A stretch of DNA of 64,000 bases from a virus. This document shows positions 58,701 to 64,000 of the stretch, piece by piece. The notes beneath the pieces were generated by a model that saw only the letters and a list, made by a program, of their open reading frames with translations, ran no database searches and was not told the origin of the DNA. A program made the position numbers and the translations under genes. Location: positions 1-64,000 of the IMG/VR virus record IMGVR_UViG_3300022226_000002; one strand, given 5' to 3'. Within the stretch, counting starts at the first letter, position 1. Each line of letters begins with the position of its first letter.

Positions 58701-61700
58701 GGTAGATGCGAAGCCACTCGTCGGCGTCTTCCCAGCCTTCCTTGGGACGAGGGCGGTCCCAAGTGCCTTTGAATAGCTCCTGGCCGAATGCTCCCCAGCC
58801 GGTGTAGCCCGCAAGGATGTCCAATTCCTCTGCGGTCGGAGGGCGGACAGATTCCTCGAGGTCGCGAACGATTTCTATTGCGCGGCGGTTGCGCTCGAAC
58901 TTCGCTTTCGGCCCACCGCCGATGATGGCGTCGGTGTTGGTGAGGTGGTAGTTGGGACGGGTTGCTCTTGGGGCTCGGTCTCGTCCTCTTCCGGTGTCAT
59001 CAGAAGGTGCTCGCCCGCTATCAGCGCCGCGTCCCCCTCGCTCATCCCCTCTCTCTGAATCAGCCGCCTCAGTTCCTGATCCCTCTTCTCCTGCTGGACG
59101 ATCACGAACGGCTTCAGTACCCTCAACCTGTTCAGCTCCTTGGTCATCTTCGGACGGTACTCCTTCCAGTACCTGATCACCTGCTGTGCCAGGTCGTTCG
59201 CTACGGTCCCCCCGATCTCCTGGGCCTGCTGCTTGATCTGTTGGGCCTGCTGCTTCGTCAACGTCTCCATCTGGCACCTCCAGGAAGTCTTCGACCTTGC
59301 CGGCCGGGTCATCGACCACGCCTCTAGTATGCAGCGCCCGCCAGCCAGATTCCATATACGGCGCGAAATTCCGGGCGAATTCGTCGCTGAAGTTCTCGAC
59401 CACCGCCTCGACGTACCCCTTGAACGTATTGACGCCAGCCTTCGCGTAAAGGTACGCCACTTCGACAGTTTCGGCCATCATCGCTGGATCCACACCAGAC
59501 GTGAGCTTGGAGTTGATCTTCGCCATGAGAGCTTTAGCTGCGTCATGGGCAGCCTGCAAATCCTCGGCAGCCGATTCCAAAGTTTTCTGGCTGCGTCGTT
59601 TCGGTGGCTTCCTGCCACTCTTGGGACGATCGGCGAAGGCTTGCTTGGCAGTCTCTGCCAATGACTGCTCAAGGTTTCCTTGGGCAACCTTGTACGCGGC
59701 AAATGTGTCCGTGTGTTCGTCGATCACCCCTTCGAGTGCTTTGTATGCTTCATTCCAAGCATCGGAAGACTCCAACAATTCATCGCTGGATTTGTAAGCC
59801 CCAGAATGAATCGTATTCATCAGCTTGGAGACCGCAGGTTCCAGTTGGTCAATTGCCTTTTGGCTGTCCAGTTGGTCGCGAACGGATTCCAGGAAACTGT
59901 CTCGATGGCGCCGCACGAAGTCCTGCCGGTCGATCTCCTTCGCCATGCCAGGCATTCCAGGCAACACGAACTGTCCGCCCTTCGTCTTCACGGGTCGCTT
60001 GCGGCCAACCTTCTTCTCGGCTGGCGCTTTGCCCATGATCTTGTCGAGAGCTGCCAGCGCCGCCGCGTCCATCTCGGCCTGCTCAGCGGGTCGTTCCTCA
60101 CTTGGTTTCTCCTCAGAAAAAGGTGCTGGAGCGGTTCTAGCCGGTTCCACCGGTGGAGGAGTGCTTGGTTTCTCCTCATGTGCTGCTGCGAATGTACCGT
60201 AGTTGGACTTGAATGAGGCTTCGTCAATGACAGGTGTGCCGCGAGTATCCGCACCGACATTACGTCGGTACATCTGCCATGCTTCATCCGCATCCTTGGC
60301 GCGTACCTTGCCGCTGAATAGGGCAGCGATGAATTCGTTGGCATCCTCCTCCAGTTCACCACGAGATGGCTTCTGTGTCTGTTCAGAAGGTGCTGGAGCG
60401 GTTCTAGCCGGTTTCACCGGTGGAGGAGTGACTTCTTCATCAGTAACCGCTGGTGGCTCTACTGGTACTGCCGCTTCCGGAACCGGTGCAGTGAGTGGCT
60501 GTAATTGCTCTGCAATCTCCGGTGGTGCTTCAAAGTTGTTGTAGGGGGCAGTCTGGTCTGTGCCTTCGTCGTCGAATGCCTTGGTCAGCAGAGGTGAATC
60601 GGCTGGAAGGTCCACATAAGATACGGGCGCCCCTGGACGGAAGTTTTCAGCCCACTTCCGGTCCTGCGACAACCAGCGAGGTTCGCCAGCCTTTAATTGC
60701 CCTGCGTGATAGAAACGCACGCGGCCCTCTGGTACGGGCGGTTCCTCTACCTGTACTTCCGGTGCTGCAGCGACTTCGCCCTCTGACTGTTGTTTGGCCG
60801 CTAGTACCGCAATCGCATCGGGCACCGAATCAGGGTCCACCTCTAACGATGGGTACAGGGCGTGCGCCCGAACTTCTTCGCCAAATAATTTCCCGCCCTT
60901 GTAGCCATACGACTCAAACATGAAGTCTTGAACTTCCTGCGTCGCCGCAACATCATGCCACTCTTTCTGCTGCTCATCGCTAAGGCGAGTCCATTCGTCG
61001 TGCGCGACCTCATGCCGCAACACCTGCTCTACCTTCTGGGAATCGGTCTTGTTGTACCACTCAGGATTTGCGTGGATGACATTCTCGCTCGGGCTGTAAC
61101 TGGCGGTGTACTGGCCCGATTGATCGAAGACTATGGGAACTCCCATAAAGTCCGATGGTCTTACTTCTGGCTCTACTTGTACTTCCGGTGCTGCAGCGAC
61201 TTCGCTTGGCGCAACGTTATCGGCGGGAGACACTGACTTCCGCCGGAGCACGCTGTCGACATCGCCATTGGCTTCTGAAAATGCCTCAGCGAAATCTTCC
61301 TCTGCAGCTTCGCTCTGCTGGTAAGTTTGTGCTCTGTACCCGCTTTGTCTTTCAATGTCCTTCCCGTGCTGAGTAACGCGAGGCCCGTCTGACCACTCCT
61401 GCCTTTGCTCATCTGTCAATGCCTCCCAGGCGTGATGTCCAATCTCATGTCGGACAATGTGGTCTTTTGTCGTGAAAAGATCCGACATGCCCCTTTCGGT
61501 TGCCACGTTGACGCCCCGAATTGCCATGTCTCCGTGTTGTATATGGCCCTTTTGACCTGCCGCATGTTCTCTGGGCATGTACTGAATAAACGTCAATCCG
61601 TGACTCTTCATCAGGTCAAAGGTTTCTGGTGCCAACTGGTCAACCCATTCCGGGTCTACCTCGGGATCAACCCACATGCCGCTGTAGTGCCTTTGCCAGC

Positions 61701-63138
61701 CTGATCGCTCAAACGCTCCATCCACCCCTTCTGTCGTTTCATCAGCCTCCAGCAACTCGCCAAGTAGTCGCCGCTTCTTCGCCTTGACTCTCTCTCTTGT
61801 CTCCTCGACGGTCGACGAAGTGGGCTCTAGTGGTACTTCCGTGTCACGGGCTTCTGCCCCGGCTTCCGCTTCGATATCGTCCCGCCGTACTTCCGTTCCC
61901 ACTTGTCCGCCAGGCGGGGGTGTTTCCAGTGGAGGTATCGCCTCTGCTTCTGGCTCTTGAATGGCATCTTGAATCTCCTGTTCGAGTTGTTGAATCTCTA
62001 TATCCGCGTTCCTGGTACGCTCCTCCTGCTTCGTTCCCTCAATGCCCAAGTCCCTGGCGGCTTTCCTGCTGATCGGCCCCTTAGCGCGAATGGCCTTGAG
62101 GTCGGCCAGCCTTTGCTGGTACTGGCTGGCGCGTGCAGCGCTGGTCGCCGCTCCTGCAACAGCGGGAACGCCCATCATGAACGCCATAGGCACAATAGCT
62201 TGCGTGCCTTGATCCCACGCTTCCTCGAACGCAGTTCCTAAGTTTTGGTCTGGTGCGTTCTCGTCTAGGTGGGTCGCTACTGCGCGGGCAAATCCGCTCG
62301 ATAGACCTTGAAGGGCCTCTTCTCCGAACCCTTCAACCGGCAGCTTCTTCATCGCATTCCAAAGGTACGCGCGGCCTGCGGCTAGGGCTCCTTTGTCCAA
62401 AGGAACCTTTCCTACCTTGAAAGGATTCGGAACGATTGCCTCGATCGACGCCGTACCAGCTGCAGTCAACATCGCTCCAGCCTTCGCCCTCCAGTCGTTT
62501 ATGTCTATTCCGGCATTCTTCCATGACTCAAGCTCCTGAGAATACTGCCCTGGAAATCCAGCTGCTGTAATTCCAGCAACTTCCGCAGCTCGCATTGTCG
62601 TTCGCCCCATTCCTGCCAATTTCGCCATGGCAGGTGCTAAACCGGTCGCCTTCGACAATCCTGCTCCTGCCGCGCCGCCTCCAACAACTGTTGCCATCCA
62701 AGGCACCATTTCCAACGCCTGAAGTGGGCCTGCCTGATACCACGGATCGCGAGACGTAGCCGGCGCAATAGTTTCAGCAGCAACACCCTCAAGCTGATGG
62801 ATGGCTCTGATTTCGTCTTCTGTGCCTCCAAAACCAGTCAATTCCATGATGGGCTGCGCCACAGCAGAGACACCTCGTCCCAACGCTGATGCTGTACGCG
62901 AGAGTGCCCCACCTCGTTCTGACCGCATCCCTTCCGCGATGGCCGGAGCACGTTGAAGAATTTGCTGCTGTTGGGCAGGAGTTGCAGAACGCCAAAGACC
63001 AAGCACGGCGCGACGATCTCCGAGATTTCCAAGAATCTCAGGAGTTAACCGTTCGGCCTTTAATTCGTCCGGTGTGTAGTACGACGGATTGTCTTCTTGA
63101 AGCAATTTCAATTCGTCGGTAGTCAAATACTCTGGCAT
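49732..63138 (-). CDS. Giant polyvalent protein (adenine methylase + SNF2 helicase)
   Basis: About 4,468 residues from the ATG at 63138 (TGATG with the upstream gene). N-terminus: hydrophobic Ala/Gly stretches at about 140-200 and 310-345. HEIGHHAWEAL near 565 and HEVAHDEWTRL near 709 are HExxH metallopeptidase-like motifs; acidic linkers up to 1420. Methylase: VLEPSMGIGNF near 1518, SNVPFGNYK near 1585. Helicase: GHQVGTGKT near 2202, VDEAHIF near 2386, TGTPITN near 2434, RGHRQGN near 2771. A third HEQGHALAEVL near 3297 is followed by an LPD38-like part from about 3780 and a coiled basic tail. These are the polyvalent proteins described in phages and conjugative elements, thought to be injected and to counter restriction. 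Confidence 0.85.
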   Translation of the reverse strand: MPEYLTTDELKLLQEDNPSYYTPDELKAERLTPEILGNLGDRRAVLGLWRSATPAQQQQILQRAPAIAEGMRSERGGALSRTASALGRGVSAVAQPIMELTGFGGTEDEIRAIHQLEGVAAETIAPATSRDPWYQAGPLQALEMVPWMATVVGGGAAGAGLSKATGLAPAMAKLAGMGRTTMRAAEVAGITAAGFPGQYSQELESWKNAGIDINDWRAKAGAMLTAAGTASIEAIVPNPFKVGKVPLDKGALAAGRAYLWNAMKKLPVEGFGEEALQGLSSGFARAVATHLDENAPDQNLGTAFEEAWDQGTQAIVPMAFMMGVPAVAGAATSAARASQYQQRLADLKAIRAKGPISRKAARDLGIEGTKQEERTRNADIEIQQLEQEIQDAIQEPEAEAIPPLETPPPGGQVGTEVRRDDIEAEAGAEARDTEVPLEPTSSTVEETRERVKAKKRRLLGELLEADETTEGVDGAFERSGWQRHYSGMWVDPEVDPEWVDQLAPETFDLMKSHGLTFIQYMPREHAAGQKGHIQHGDMAIRGVNVATERGMSDLFTTKDHIVRHEIGHHAWEALTDEQRQEWSDGPRVTQHGKDIERQSGYRAQTYQQSEAAEEDFAEAFSEANGDVDSVLRRKSVSPADNVAPSEVAAAPEVQVEPEVRPSDFMGVPIVFDQSGQYTASYSPSENVIHANPEWYNKTDSQKVEQVLRHEVAHDEWTRLSDEQQKEWHDVAATQEVQDFMFESYGYKGGKLFGEEVRAHALYPSLEVDPDSVPDAIAVLAAKQQSEGEVAAAPEVQVEEPPVPEGRVRFYHAGQLKAGEPRWLSQDRKWAENFRPGAPVSYVDLPADSPLLTKAFDDEGTDQTAPYNNFEAPPEIAEQLQPLTAPVPEAAVPVEPPAVTDEEVTPPPVKPARTAPAPSEQTQKPSRGELEEDANEFIAALFSGKVRAKDADEAWQMYRRNVGADTRGTPVIDEASFKSNYGTFAAAHEEKPSTPPPVEPARTAPAPFSEEKPSEERPAEQAEMDAAALAALDKIMGKAPAEKKVGRKRPVKTKGGQFVLPGMPGMAKEIDRQDFVRRHRDSFLESVRDQLDSQKAIDQLEPAVSKLMNTIHSGAYKSSDELLESSDAWNEAYKALEGVIDEHTDTFAAYKVAQGNLEQSLAETAKQAFADRPKSGRKPPKRRSQKTLESAAEDLQAAHDAAKALMAKINSKLTSGVDPAMMAETVEVAYLYAKAGVNTFKGYVEAVVENFSDEFARNFAPYMESGWRALHTRGVVDDPAGKVEDFLEVPDGDVDEAAGPTDQAAGPGDRGDRSERPGTAGDQVLEGVPSEDDQGAEQVEGTEAVRDRPAGEEGSGTEAADSERGDERGGRGADSGRAPSDDTGRGRDRAPRATRPNYHLTNTDAIIGGGPKAKFERNRRAIEIVRDLEESVRPPTAEELDILAGYTGWGAFGQELFKGTWDRPRPKEGWEDADEWLRIYLGEEDWKSAQQSIVNAHFTDPQTVTAIWDGLRRMGFEGGRVLEPSMGIGNFFALMPRDLMGNSRLTGIELDNITANIARSLHPDANIQQMGYQESQTPDNFYDVIVSNVPFGNYKIPDRRYKQDFSIHNYFFKKAFDQLKPGGVLAFITSNSTMDGKVQAKLMRAQIANDGDLVAAIRLPTGAFQAYAGTKVVADLVVIRKRKPGEEPTGEKWTSIVDYETPAGETIAVNEYWLNHPENILGTMTHGHGTTSGRPGMIVDPPADLQAALDEAMARLPEGTIDTERAPSEGRERANLTQMRQNSVISQDDDLWIVKGEQLLPLIDFVPWRRKKGTKAATIIANRKQIESALDVREAMREVLGKQAVSEDATKSRAELNRVYDAFVAKYGPLGKSAAVRHLVRAGDPMAATMLSLEAEQEDGTFTKRPIFERSTVRQRKVVEKPTVDDAFAMERNRSLDLDMERIAAAAKVPVDQVISELESGGKIYKTGTGTYDAADVFLRGNMARKLRQLQAAQAEGMDGLERSIEAVQERLPEPIPYSQIEAKLGATWVEAGDYADFLGFLLNEPASSFDVEMRVNGWRTNIPPEINAKTEAQHTHGHRGISFNKLMNAAMNNATVKLTMEDPENPGSRIADPVSTAEANTKISELREKFTNWIWTSPDRITRLSGVYNEEFNSTVTPDFSDVPLDFEGLTLERGDQPFNLRQHQESAVWRGIVSGRGIYGHQVGTGKTLTMGALAMESRRLGLASKPLLLAHNANSQAVRNEIQEAYPNANILYVDNLDAQRKEATLQAIATEDWDLIIVPHSMADRFQMRPETVERLLQPEMDALEAAALEAYEESEAADFSKGSMPANLDDVSSEELRRLREPTAKELVKERLKLRAMITKAAQAMQRGTGITFEDMGVDMVMVDEAHIFKKLPITTKQNIKGLNKTASKRGTMMLMLADYIRGNNNGRGAYMFTGTPITNTINEIYNMMRFVMAEDMEAAGVRHWDGWFNTFATQETLTELSSGGTWENFDRLSSFVNLPELRQMVGQYMDIVFAEDMPEFSPRDRREGRTENPVGIPFKQIHNTTLEMIPHQQAHSEELKERYTTFKNAQGRDKVRMMREPGGRYNPLVIEGEGVKLAMDPRLTGFGTRVNDEGAIVTDWGPETSNTLDPKDPALKINRMLQNAMAHYHEHPKATQMIFMQVGHNDWTTRTLGRTHDGEPITERVRVFNLAKEVKRRLIEEGVAENEIAIFSTMSKSRRTQAAQDMRDGKIRFAIGSTETMGTGVNAQDEMAAMHHLDAPWMPGDLEQRNGRGHRQGNKWNTVHEYRYLTEGPQDGRRWQVLLTKSRFIDRFMRADGTERTIEMDDIDLSDDGSGTDMEQSFAAAAGDPRVQMRIRLEGQVQKLERARDSHARTITETVSRANQKLGFIETTQKRIDLLQQEHDTWRENKPDKPTITIRDQVITGKDKIRDELKALEERYQNTIGAKVQIGEYRGLPLFNNNGILYVGESNLNVRWSEESLQGVLSNIPARIDKLRMSVEKDQRFIDMAHGAVGQPFPKQLQLDSKRAKLQALQDEMEANPGASPAWLRAGAPVGTTVFHKGNEYEVAGHRGDEQILYAVGDNFAPLPAKEVTDKDGTPLFPELQDRREWTAEEIQDRLHVDYELVAPGETPKILEGLPVKPIDRWQIVSPGGFAVGQGDSPRAAYESARTNPEKLIRLQPLPEEEEPAKATEDKPKETELAGAPGDVGAILTPAEYVSQAPETSRGKRTVNRLKNDREGTTVGFRQIVKDFTDALQAEMRIGSEQLRTPGQYQRTPHLIRSMSDVGPWNFHEQGHALAEVLSQNERFSEWMVEQAGELIALTQRDGTAASAETEWEGFAELVRLSVTAPSSVPAPLQQSMFEMLNVEHPDVAAALRDAHRGLVAHMQRPVMARQRSHAVGPKRGAKNAVTELVHRSMYNLMSAEAAVSYRLESPIVNAALTAGKEIGKKVDERVQSVRDWSHYLWHIGGDASGAIFGRQKQRGATVMAPRQWFSDTQIEQLEAAGAVIPESQEEGNRIQLTDYTINDIAVAVGRQKWPEFLQYAQSKSALERWEKHGHEYPGRSAGERPEQLRRALQETESNNPEFEEQQSRLTSFLRQIMLLNVLSGEVTTDQYQTMVEAHEFYVPLPRQVERGESRLGSSAGQLRSQLRRAHGSVLPFQDLKNAISSHVHAAYRAYYHNAVRNAVKDMQADIQAMEDVPAEAKWAAQRVMVPLRLDSARVATLNRSEMQEVIAEYLNETEEYKDNPIDPKDIDVNFPGKPIIRSKSPRAVNVLTRFEGGKVKFEQVKDELLYDFFTRVESPSKVVQWLSNFFGGPGQAIKDSITNSVSFVPRAMFRDLFGNVVLGRGMERYIPGVYWAAGSANQVANLFDAGDKSVKVDTELLSNSFKHTHSDQHILGVNRFVDFMSQGILVDGWKHMNWLDRLQYAPGQAAWAAYKPFQALNFPIRYASQWAESTPREGAAVVAKRKGATDIRSTRVYDEISGNFISRPGSNVIASIYRFAMFLNPGMQVVYQVAERATQKRSRGDQAVAMAYLGAMSALAATVTWALMDDEEREQYVEQPEDSKLRDLPVKVPGLPMLRMPIPYGPEGAVVGYTFNKTMEQMSGVNIDDKKLLAQAARRTADMPVLSSLATPIGLTTIEAKANYSFWLQRAIVPESLKTFYRDDPASQAYESTPEFYKRLGEKLEVSPIMAEYVVGNLVGTQVEETVRTLSVLNEGKLPKDLSEYPQIGRLFWRPSIGYLAASVKYINEQSDAFDKARRELRKKAGRKGYDRVRKEFQATMKYKAAAKHLREMGTKARNLYKDGKKDEARQIREGMRDEAQRLLKDAQAIDQLRQDWLQDIVFNAVKEPESEKGKEDLAKSVRELKATGLSNVEAQQHLWNHYSGAPDMNWDKFKALAELYGLDKDAARLEIQGPIVKDPKTGKLKRSYNTEFGRWKVEQEDRWRDERKKKDDERKKK

Positions 63139-64000
63139 CACATTATTCCTGCTGCAGTCATGTCGTAATCGTAGTCAATCTGCCGCGGTGGCGGTTCAGC
63201 GACATCTTCACTACCTAACACTTCCCATAGCTTCAATTTTGGATTCCATCGCACAAACTTAAGTTGCCCACTAAGGATAGTTCTAAACACCGTGCCGTCC
63301 TTTGGCGGATTGTCTTCAATCTCTGGCGTCAAGGTGCGAGCGCTTTGAAGCTGTTTTGGTGTGGCTGGCTTCGGTGGAGTTTTAGGCTTCTGTGGAGTAG
63401 GACCAGTTTCTCCCGTCGCCTTTGATGTCGCCCCAGCCGGTGCTACTGGCTCAGTTCCGGGAATCTGGGAACCCCCGCCAGCGCGCAGAGCATCTATTCT
63501 CTGCTGCAGGGGACTACCGCTCTCGCGGGCCTGCTCCACGATCGCGGCGTCTTCTGGTTCTGCGTCTGGGGGAAGTGGCGGGGCCGCTGTTGTTGGTTCT
63601 ACAATACCGGATGGTGTAAGCACTGGTTGGGCAGGTGGTGCTGCCGGCTGTGAAGCCGCACCGGGATCAACTCCGGTAGCCTCTTGGAGTGCCCGGGGGA
63701 ACTCGCTTCCAATCGTAATCGGATCTGTCGACCCTGGTGTAGCTGCCGCCCCTGGTGTAGCTGCCGCTGCCGGTGGAGTAGACAAATCTGGCGGTGGATA
63801 TGCTTTTGCCCACTCATCGCGAACCTTGGTCGCTTCTGCAGCAGCGCCAGCCACGTCGAACGCTGGCTCGTCGTCGATCACTTTGTTACGCGCCTCTTTG
63901 AATGCGTCTTCCCAAACCTTCCGAGATAGGGCCTCGTAATCCGCCTGTTTCTTGTTCCTCGCTTCGGCTTCCTTTCTATCTAGCTCGACTTTCTCCTTCG
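63138..64000 (-). CDS. Proline-rich partner of the giant protein (N-terminus cut)
   Basis: Open frame continues off the right edge: a charged coil (EKVELDRKEAEARNKKQADY) leads into a Pro/Ala-rich region (TPPAAAATPGAAATPGSTD, AAPPAQPVLTPSG) and a short folded end (VFRTILSGQLKFVRWNPKLKLWEVLG). Its stop overlaps the giant gene start, so the two are coupled. Probably an internal virion or scaffold-like partner. The GTG-start 247-residue version is only the part inside the window. Confidence 0.6.
   Translation of the reverse strand, partial: KEKVELDRKEAEARNKKQADYEALSRKVWEDAFKEARNKVIDDEPAFDVAGAAAEATKVRDEWAKAYPPPDLSTPPAAAATPGAAATPGSTDPITIGSEFPRALQEATGVDPGAASQPAAPPAQPVLTPSGIVEPTTAAPPLPPDAEPEDAAIVEQARESGSPLQQRIDALRAGGGSQIPGTEPVAPAGATSKATGETGPTPQKPKTPPKPATPKQLQSARTLTPEIEDNPPKDGTVFRTILSGQLKFVRWNPKLKLWEVLGSEDVAEPPPRQIDYDYDMTAAGIM

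Overview
The window is 64 kb of a double-stranded DNA tailed bacteriophage genome (or an unintegrated or prophage copy of one), cut at both ends. It encodes a complete head-morphogenesis set (large terminase, portal, scaffold, major capsid), a tail-fibre and spike block, a replication and recombination operon, small membrane genes that look like a lysis group, and a giant protein of about 4,470 residues. I saw no tape measure, tail tube or sheath gene, and the giant protein looks like an injected internal virion protein. A podovirus-like particle is therefore the likeliest reading, but this is inference. Several small proteins resemble families I associate with Planctomycetes: the LRLFAC-type protein at 24.3-24.8 kb, the NPYG-repeat secreted protein at 24.9-25.3 kb and the twin-arginine-like protein beside the terminase. 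A planctomycete host is a reasonable guess, not a demonstration.

Layout. (1) 0-22.4 kb, minus strand, transcribed leftward: zinc-ribbon protein, a helicase-free gene pair, an IS110-like protein, terminase, a tRNA, portal, scaffold, capsid, then connector, fibre, spike and LamG-like proteins, ending with a methyltransferase and two glycosyltransferases. (2) 22.4-25.3 kb, minus: small coiled-coil, membrane and secreted proteins. (3) 25.4-28.1 kb, plus: hypothetical protein, DHH phosphoesterase and DNA methyltransferase behind a good sigma70-type promoter. (4) 28.1-28.6 kb: non-coding, strand-asymmetric, with four 11-bp G-rich repeats. (5) 28.6-30.3 kb, minus: three genes. (6) 30.4-33.4 kb, plus: ten or more very small genes, many starting with the same ATGACCAC context, with a strong terminator at 32.97 kb. 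(7) 33.4-34.8 kb, minus: small genes. (8) 34.8-35.55 kb: a structured region with two intrinsic terminators and no convincing gene. (9) 35.6-46.3 kb, minus: one long operon from an operator-flanked promoter at 46.45 kb. It holds a recombinase-like protein, 5'-3' exonuclease, CsrA, a ParB-like protein, SF2 helicase, PP-loop enzyme, HNH proteins and many tiny genes coupled by ATGA, GTGA or TGATG overlaps. (10) 46.5-49.6 kb, minus: membrane, signal-peptide and papain-like peptidase genes. (11) 49.7-64 kb, minus: the giant polyvalent protein (adenine methylase plus SNF2 helicase plus three HExxH motifs) and a proline-rich partner running off the right edge.

The most unusual signals are not genes. 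One is about sixteen dispersed copies of a bipartite motif (GGCGAC, usually 8 bp, TGATACCGA) across 19.8-21.9 kb that ignore coding boundaries. Another is a terminator-like hairpin that contains the terminase start codon. A third is an interleaved A-B-A'-B' pairing followed by eight U in the minus transcript near 22.0 kb. There are also structured leaders near 42.2 and 35.0 kb, and serine/proline-rich virion tails encoded next to glycosyltransferases. Start sites were chosen by Shine-Dalgarno and overlap logic and often differ from the longest reading frame.
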